Shown: positions 56,804 to 64,000 of the stretch, one piece after another
Layout of the letters: every line of letters begins with the position of its first letter
Numbering within the stretch: position 1 is the first letter of the stretch
Origin: Spironucleus salmonicida
Lineage: Eukaryota > Fornicata > Diplomonadida > Hexamitidae
Length of the DNA stretch: 64,000 bases
NCBI GenBank assembly: GCA_000497125.2
Contig: CM035319.1
Coordinates: forward strand, 1,356,001-1,420,000
Direction of reading: 5' to 3'
Program-made: the position numbers and the translations under genes
The notes under the pieces: model-generated
What the model was told of the DNA's origin: nothing
Database searches by the model: none
What the model saw: only the letters and a program-made list of their open reading frames with translations

Positions 56804-59635
56804 ATGCCTTTACTAAAAGCAAATAAGAAACAAGTATTATATGAGACATCTGCTAAAAGAAATATTCATTTTACAAAAAGAAATGATATTCCATGCAATA
56901 TTGAATAATGTGAACAATGTAAGGATATTGAAGGCTACTAACCATATTTTATTAAAAATTAAGTGTTATTTTTACCTTAATTGTCCATATTTCTTAAGTA
57001 TAAGTAGTATTTCTCGATGATAAAATAAGATAATATATTATATTTACAATCTATACTGAATAACTTAAAATAAAAAGAAATATTATATCATAATTCGATT
57101 ATCAAATCTTTGTAATCTAAAGCATAAATATTTCATGATTAAGTGTGTTCATTCACTGGTTTAGCTGGAGAATATAATGAAACAATAGCAATATAAAAAA
57201 TAGTACCTTATTTTGAAGAACATGGTTGCTAAGTAATTATTATAACAGATCACCCAGAGAATTTTTCGACAGATACAATAGACGTTAATAACTTTTATAG
57301 TGAGTAAGTATATTAAAAATTACAGATCAGCATTAACCTAGAGGAATTTTTAAAATTAAAGGAATAAGATTTTATTGATGGATATATTGAACACTTTACC
57401 GAAGATTAACTTTTGAGTCTTATTGATACTGGAGCTTTATTATCTGGATAACTTGCAACATATAAAGGTGGTAAAATGGGAGAAATCAAGACTTCTAAAG
57501 TAGGTCGAGTATTATTTCCTTAAAAATGGAATATCAATAGGTCATTAAATCTAGATATCGTCGCATTTAGATTATAAAAAGAAAATAAAGAATTTAAAGA
57601 ATAAAATATCCAAGAAAGTGATTTATACCCGTTAGTATAGGAGGTATATTAGGAATATGAAGAACTTTTTTCTATTGGTGTAGTGGTTGGTATTTTAAAG
57701 CATAGAAAAACAACATTTTGTGGTACTATTGAAAAACATTTCGACTTTACAATTGATTAAAACCTACTAAAAATCAAAAACTAAAATGAGTAAAATTTTG
57801 GTGCATGTAAGGTTATACCGGTTGATTAATATTTACCAACATTTTTTATTAGATCTCCAAATTCTTTATCACCTTATATTGGCTAAAGATGCCAATTTTA
57901 ATATCTATCTTGGGAAAGAAAATCAATTATACCATCATGTACCTTGTTATAAGCACTAGGTCCTGTTGGGGATAGAGATGCTGAAAGTGAGGTAATCTTA
58001 TAAGAGAAGAATATTAGGCATTTTAACCTTGAATAAGAATAACAAATACTAGATGAATTACCTTCCAAAATATTAAATCAAATAGATCCATTTAGAGTTA
58101 ATTTAATAGATGAATTAGTATGTTCAATTGATCCTCCAGGTTGTAAAGATATTGATGATGCGTTACATATGAAACAAAGCACAATGCCTGATTTTGAGAA
58201 AAAATGGGGTAAATATTGCTTAGACTAGATTAATCTTAAGCAGCTAACGTAAGATTTTGTAAAGAACTTGAGATCCTAAGTATAAAAAAATAATGTTTTG
58301 GAAGTCGGAGTACATATTGCAGATGTTAGTCATTATGTTCTTCCGGAATCATACATAGATCAAGAAGCAAGAAAAAGATGCACATCTGTATATTTATAGG
58401 ATAGAAGAATAGATATGCTACCAAAATTACTTACTGAATAAGTTTGTTCTCTAGTTGCAGATGGAGAAAGATTTACTTTCTCGTGTATGTTTCTACTAGA
58501 TAGAGATTCCGGAAAGGTCTTATTCTATAGGTTTTGCAAAACTATTATTATTAACAAGGCAAATCTATCATATTATGAAGCATAAGCTTTATTAGACGCT
58601 GGTAGCTCCGTCTAGATTAATCCAAAATATAACAATATAGCGTTGAAAGAAAAATTAGTTTTATCAATTTAATAGCTTATGAATATTTCATTGAAGCTAA
58701 AACAGTAAAGAATTGATAACGGGGCCCTTCTTCTAGATTCTCCTGAAGCTGCCTTTTAATTAGATGCTTTTGGAATGCCAATAAAATTAGACTCTCATGA
58801 ACATATTCCAACAATGTCATTAATTGAAGAGTTTATGCTTTTGGCCAATTATTATGCAGCAAAATAAATGTTAGAAAAATATCCATCCATTGCATTTTTA
58901 AGAAGGCATCCAGAACCAGACGAAGAAATTTTTGAAGATCTTAAATGTAAATTAGAAAAATATAACCTTTCGATTGACACTTCTTCTAATCTAAGTTTAT
59001 CTCAATCAATTCGTAAGATATCAGATAAACTGTAAGATTCTACCTTATTAAATACTGTTAGAATATTGTTGACTAGATGTATGAATCTAGCTAAATATTT
59101 CCCCTCTGGTACATATACTGCCCCAGAATTTTTACATTATGGACTAGCATTAGAATTTTACACCCATTTTACATCTCCAATTAGACGTTATGCAGATGTT
59201 TGTGTACACCGATTGATTGGTGCATCAATAGGTGTAAATTAATTGCCTAACTACTTAGGGGAAACTGAAAAAGTCAATAGTATTTGTTAAGTGTGTAATG
59301 AACGAAAGGAAGAGGCGGATAGAGCTGGTAGAGAAAGTGGGAGAGTTTTCGGTGTTATTTATTTGTTAATGGAGCAAATTAAAGGTGGCAACGATGAAGT
59401 TATTGCAGAAATAGTTGGAATAAGAAATAATATGGTTTAAATTGTTGTTAGAGAGTTTGGTGCTGATTTAGATGTGAAGATTGAAGGTGAAATATCCGCA
59501 GACAAAACCAGTTTAAAAACAAAGGAAGGCTTAGTATATACAATATTTTAACGAGTTAAAGCCCGTATATATTACGATCATGAAAAGCCTTACTATTTCA
59601 GATTCAAAGTTGATATTTTAGAAATATTACAGTGA
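56804..59635 (+). CDS. DIS3: Exosome nuclease DIS3/Rrp44, 943 aa
   Basis: 3'-5' exoribonuclease of the RNA exosome. CR3 cysteines C31, C36, C39 are kept. The PIN region (about 50-200) has lost most catalytic acids: FLPQL at 56-60 where LPDTN is usual, N87 for Glu and EYNET for the third Asp; only D149 remains. Cold-shock domains follow, then the RNB domain, with its [11 protein letters not shown] motif at 443-453 (D443, D449, D451, D452) intact, then [12 protein letters not shown], and an S1 domain ending at 943. The exonuclease is expected to be active and the endonuclease inactive. Size matches yeast Rrp44 (about 1000). Confidence 0.95.
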
Positions 59636-59653
59636 CGATAATTATTTTTATTA

Positions 59654-59670
59654 TTATATAATATATATAA
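59654..59670 (+). promoter_or_regulatory. TATA-like block upstream of gene at 59689
   Basis: TTATATAATATATATAA, 18 bp before ATG 59689. Pattern only. Confidence 0.35.
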
Positions 59671-59688
59671 GTATACTATAAATCAAAA

Positions 59689-60705
59689 ATGAACTATTAA
59701 ATTTATCATGGACCTGACAACTTTTTCCTTCAGAATAATATATTTAGCTTAGGACCATAATCCTGCTATAATTGTGGTGTATAACTTACAGACTTAACGA
59801 TATTAAATAATAAATTTTGTTGTGATAAATGTGGAGATAATTTGACTTCAATTGATCTTAATAACAAATCATTAAATTAAATAGTATTTAATGCTTTAGA
59901 ATATGCTAAAAACTAAAAGCCATATAAATTCTCTAGAGATGAAGCTGTTCTATATGTTAATCGTACGAATGACTATGATAAAAATTAGCAATTAATCCTT
60001 GAAAGCAGTGTTTTATATTTTTAAGAAATTTATTAAAATGATAAATACTGTATTGTTAAATGTAATGATGATGATTTCGTTATTTCTTTCATTGATTTAT
60101 AACGTATCACACCAGATGTATAATGTTAGTTTTTCACAATATAAGAACTTTAACTGATGAAGTTTTTGCCTAAATTTTGGACAGAAAAGGCAGTACAAGT
60201 TGAGTTTATAGATTATGTACTAAAAAAATTTGTTAAAATTACGGCAAAACTTATAACAATTCTTGAAATTGATCAACATGCGATTTTAGTGCTTTAATAA
60301 GATGGTCAAATTTACTTTGTACCCTTTGCAGAAATATACGATGTAAAACATACTGAGTTAAATCTACAGCTGTTTGGAGTTTCAATATAAGTTTAAATAT
60401 AAAAAATACCAGTTTTTCTTTAAGAAAAATATTTTTATGATATTGAATAAATTTAACAATCATAAATATTAAATGAAGCAATAATATTAGAAGAAAAAGT
60501 ATTAAAAAGTATTGTTTTAAACTAGATTGATTTTTTATAAGGTTAAATTTAGAAATTAGTGCATGTAGATGCTAAAACTATAGCTAATTATGTGCATTTT
60601 CTATGCATCCAATTTGGAGTTGAGAGTGCAATCGAATCTGGGGAAGACATTTAGAGGGGTAATATAGGAATCAGTATTTAGCGATTGATTAAGACTTTGA
60701 GTTGA
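59689..60705 (+). CDS. Zinc-ribbon hypothetical protein, 338 aa
   Basis: ATG 59689, TGA 60703-60705. A C4 zinc motif in the N-terminus: C26xxC29 and C45xxC48 (SCYNCG and CCDKCG). The rest is beta-rich then helical (AILVLQQDGQIYFVPFAEIYDV), perhaps a PH-like or GRAM-like domain followed by a helical C-terminus. Family not settled; a membrane-trafficking adaptor such as an ESCRT-II Vps36-like protein is possible but unproven. It lies next to a MIT-AAA gene of ESCRT type. Confidence 0.6.
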
Positions 60706-60816
60706 AGTTTTTATAACTATTATAAATAACTTAATATATTATATAATATCAATATTACAATTAATATGGAAAGTATTTAAATTAATATATAACATCAATA
60801 AATAATACATGTTGTA

Positions 60817-61983
60817 ATGAAGAAGAAATAGACTGAACAAGTTGACTATTTCGCACAGGCAGAAGAAATATGGTTTCAAGCTTCTGACAAAGAATTTAAT
60901 GGTGACATGAGATCTGCATTTCAGTTATATAACCATGGCGTTGAATTGGCAGTTAAGTCATTACGCCTAACAAAAAATGAAAATCAAATGCTGATAATTG
61001 CAAATAGAATAAAAATAATTACACAGACAATATAATAAATCGAAATTAAAGATGAATCTGATGATATTGAAACATGTAAAGAAGATTAATTGGATGTTTT
61101 TGATTTATACTTTTCAGAATAAAAATTAGAAATGTATAGCTTAAAAGATCTAATAGTTGATTAAAATATAGTTTATTCATTGAATAAAAATATTATATAG
61201 CCATTGCGGTATCCATCAATATATAAGACGTGTTAATAACCAGTATTAGTTTATGGTTTACGTGGTGTTGGGAAAAGTTCATTGATTAAGGCGGCAATAC
61301 TAGAGTCTAATGCAAAATACATATCTTTAAAATAAACAGGATTTGATGAATTTCCAATTTGTTATAAAATTATTAAATAGTTGGCTAATTAGGAATTGTA
61401 ATAAAATGAAATTCTTGGTCATAAAATATAAATTCCAATAGGATTTCATATTTAAGTTTAATCATTAACCGATTAAATCTGCGAATTTATTTAATCTGTT
61501 TAAAATTTAGAAAGTGTGCAAGTGTTTATAGAAATTGGTAGTACAAACTTAATTCATAATAATTAATATTTTAATTAATTCAAAGTTTATCGACTTGATA
61601 TACCTTCTATTTTCGATTTAGAGATATATTTTAAATAAACTACAAATATTTAGACAGAAAACATTTATTTTAGAGGAATTACGCCAGGTATAATACTAAG
61701 AACATTTGAACAACAAAAACATATTATTTAGAAAGAGTTATTTTTCTCTAAAAAGTGGAGTTTAACGAAAGAAAATACATGGGTTCCAGATACTGAAGGA
61801 GAAGAAAAAGATTTTGGAGAGATACCGTATTATCAAATTGAATTTCCCAACCCAAAACTAGAATAGGTAATGGAACTTCTAGAAAAAAATAAAATTAAAA
61901 GTTAGGACCATTAATTATGGTGTAAGCAACTTAAAGATTTAAATCTAGGCATCTGTAGTGCATATGATCTGTATGAAGAATGA
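60817..61983 (+). CDS. Degenerate VPS4-like MIT-AAA protein, 388 aa
   Basis: ESCRT-III disassembly ATPase family by layout. The N-terminal 60 residues look like an MIT domain (AQAEEIWFQASDKEF...AFQLYNHGVELAVK). A short linker leads to IIQPLRYPSIYKTC and Walker A GLRGVGKSS at 147-155 (GPPGTGKS in true Vps4). The Walker B region VFIEIG at 236-241 lacks the Asp of the usual DE, and no clear arginine fingers are seen. The protein may bind ESCRT-III without working as a normal unfoldase. A paralog with intact motifs would be expected elsewhere. Confidence 0.65.
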
Positions 61984-62021
61984 TAGTGTATTTTAATATA
62001 TTATAAGATATTATATTAAAA

Positions 62022-62213
62022 ATGATGCTAGGATTTCAATTTTCTAAAAGCTAGGGAAACAGTATACATTAATAAAATATCACACATTAGTAATTTGCTG
62101 ATACTATTAACTTACTAGACAATTATGCAGAAACGTAAACCTTTTAATAAGAATTTACATCTGAGTAGAAAGAATAAATTAAAATCATTATAGATTAAAT
62201 GAATATCTAGTGA
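62022..62213 (+). CDS. Small Gln-rich ORF, 63 aa
   Basis: ATG ATG at 62022-62027, TGA 62211-62213. Gln/Ile/Asn-rich with a helical C-terminus (FTSEQKEQIKIIIDQMNIQ). Ends 17 bp from the stop of LC8. Small but well spaced between neighbours, so probably real. No function recognised. Confidence 0.45.
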
Positions 62214-62229
62214 AATATTTATTATAATA

Positions 62230-62526
62230 TCACCCTTTGAAAGCCAAAACTCCTAATAAACCGTAAGCCATATGTAATTTATGGTGGAGTTCATTATCAA
62301 CTGCAAAACCATAAGCTGTTCCTACACATACATGGAAAGATTAACCAAATTTCTTATCTAACTAATCTTTTATGACTTTAGCACATTGTGACGGATCTGT
62401 TGGAAATTTTTCGCATGCTGTAACGCAAAATTCTAATGCATCGACTCTTTCTTCTTCAGGCATATCACAATCGATGACCAATGGGTAGTTCATAGATTTT
62501 AAATAATCATCTTCATCATCAGACAT
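62230..62526 (-). CDS. Dynein light chain LC8-type (DYNLL-like), 98 aa
   Basis: Dimeric hub protein of dynein and many other complexes. MSDDEDDYLKSMNYPLVIDC leads into the LC8 core: EEERVDALEFCVTACEK, KVIKDQLDKKFGQSFHVCVG and HHKLHMAYGLLGVLAFKG. Sequence covers the whole fold with family-typical length (89-110). KFG...FHVCVG matches the canonical KKxFGxxWHCIVG strand that forms the target-binding groove, so ligand binding should be kept. The N-terminus is a little divergent from DYNLL1, closer to the axonemal LC8-like paralogs. Confidence 0.9.
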
Positions 62527-62653
62527 TTTGCGGAAGCGTAAAATTCGATAGATTAATATTTATATATAATAATATCCTTACTGAATAACTATATTCAAAT
62601 TAATATATATAATTATATAATATTTATTGATTACCCAAAATTTAAATTATTTA

Positions 62654-64000
62654 ATGGATCTAGAAATTACAAAAAGAGACTAGCTGCTATAGAAAGCATC
62701 TTAGTCCATTTAAATTTTATCAAAAGAGAATGAATCACTATAGAACATTTTGACTCAGCGCAATGATGAAATTATAAAATTGTAATAAAAAAATGCTAGA
62801 GTTGAAACTGATTTAAATAGTTTACAGAAAGAATATAATGAATCCATGGTTAAATCAGCGAGATAGTTATAAAATACTGTTTCCTAGTCTGGTCTATTTA
62901 CACCTTCAAATATCACTAATGATACAATGTATATTAACTAACTCAATTCCATTGACCTCAAAAATTAATAACAAACCTCATAGTATAAAAAGTAACTATA
63001 AACATAATTTGACGAGTAGTAGAAATTATTAGAGCAAAAGATTGATCTTTTAAAGCAGGAAAACAAGTCTATTAAACTTAATGAATAGAATCTTAGAAAA
63101 TTATTAGATGAATCTAATGACTAGGGTGGGAATTATAGAAAAGAAGTTAACTAAAATAATGATGAGCTTCGTAACCTTAGAGCTATTTAATCAGATTTTA
63201 AATTTTTAAGCGGAAAACATGATCAATTATAAGAATAATATACAAAGGTTTTTAATGATTTTTAGCAAGTGTTTTAAAATAATGAAAAACATGCAACAGA
63301 ATGTTAAAACTTAAGATTTTCTACATAATAGTTATAATAAGATTTGAAATAATATTAATAAAAGTCATCACAATTAGAAGTAGAACTAAATTCTGTATAG
63401 TAACTTAAATTTGAATTATAAACATAACATGATTTAGATGCTGTAAATATTCAGTCATCAGAAAGCTAAATTATTTAGTTATCATAAGAAAATAGTACTA
63501 TAAAGCTTAATCAAGCCAAGCTTAACGATGAAAATGAACGGTAACTTGCAGAAATAACATCGTAATTGTAGTAAATTTAAAATTATGAACTGTAATTAAA
63601 ATAATTAGAAAATAATATTAGAGATTAAACTTAAAAAGTTTAAAGTTAAATTATAGATGTTGATACTGGTAATTAGGCAAAAGAAGAATTAGTTAAATAG
63701 AAATCTATAATTTAAAGCTTATAATCGGAAAATAATAATTCTATTGAAAATTATAACTAAGTAAATTAACATTACTTCGAACTAAAGCAAAAATTTGAGT
63801 AATAATCGTTTCAATTATAGGAACAAGCCTTTTAATCTTAATAATACTAATAGTAAATTGATTCATTGAATGAGCTGAATATTAGAGATAAATCGACAAT
63901 TGATGCATTTATTGATAAAATTACAGAAACTGAATAATAGCTACAATAGATAAATATCTAAAAGTCATAAATAGCAGCTCAGTTAGAGTCTAATCAATAG
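62654..64000 (+). CDS. Coiled-coil protein, N-terminal 449 aa (runs off the edge)
   Basis: ATG 62654, frame open to the last base, which is the last base of a TAG (Gln) codon. Extreme Gln/Lys/Glu/Asn content with continuous heptad-like spacing (SQLQQIQNYELQLKQLE), so a long rod. Resembles basal-body, centrosomal or Golgi coiled-coil proteins in type. No globular domain in the visible part. Most Gln are TAA. Confidence 0.8.

Noticed and set aside
1-64000. tRNA, rRNA, spliceosomal RNA genes, introns, CRISPR arrays
   Set aside because: None recognised by eye. Small or divergent RNA genes could be missed; tRNAscan and Infernal would be decisive.

Overview
The window reads as nuclear DNA of a hexamitid diplomonad (Spironucleus/Hexamita/Trepomonas-like flagellate) or a close relative. 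The standard-code reading is almost empty. If TAA and TAG are read as glutamine and TGA is the only stop, the window becomes a wall of intronless genes. The invariant Q-motif glutamine is itself encoded by TAA in both DEAD-box helicases (21089-21091 on the minus strand and 38383-38385 on the plus strand), which supports this code directly. Gene content is eukaryotic and flagellar: two kinesins, CFAP52-like, LC8 dynein light chain, FACT Pob3/SSRP1, DIS3/Rrp44, Dhh1/DDX6, Dbp10/DDX54, eIF4E, DNA polymerase kappa, and annexins like the alpha-giardins. Ciliates use the same code but usually have introns and lack this annexin type. The genus is an inference.

All coordinates were worked out by hand translation with TGA as the only stop. 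Genes are packed on both strands with gaps of about 1-150 bp. Convergent 3' ends often lie within 1-40 bp of each other. Several divergent pairs share a short TATATAATA-like AT block.

Layout: 1-8.7 kb, hypothetical genes, kinesin, UBC6-like E2 and Pob3. 8.7-17 kb, mostly hypothetical genes with one WD40 protein and one gene whose 5' part is broken across frames. 17.1-20 kb, a GC-rich island that starts inside one gene and covers a PARN-like gene. 20-27.6 kb, Dhh1, eIF4E and a 12-TM nucleotide-cyclase-like protein. 27.9-29.8 kb and 41.0-42.9 kb, a near-identical 1,904-bp inverted repeat (three differences seen), each copy with a full annexin gene. Between the repeats, 11.3 kb of hypothetical genes, a 1,214-aa kinesin and Dbp10. 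43-51 kb, a ROK-like protein with an HTH region, a TPR-like protein, a GNAT, a membrane protein and a FERM protein. 51-64 kb, DNA polymerase kappa, CFAP52 with a GC-rich 5' third, DIS3, a degenerate MIT-AAA protein, LC8 and a coiled-coil gene running off the edge.

The genes do not form one pathway. RNA turnover and translation is one theme (DIS3, PARN-like, Dhh1, eIF4E) and the microtubule/axoneme system is another (kinesins, LC8, CFAP52, annexin). The most unusual points are GC islands whose edges fall inside reading frames, the inverted annexin duplication with a truncated gene marking its direction, and several enzymes that seem to have lost catalytic residues (DIS3 PIN, PARN-like, VPS4-like AAA, cyclase).
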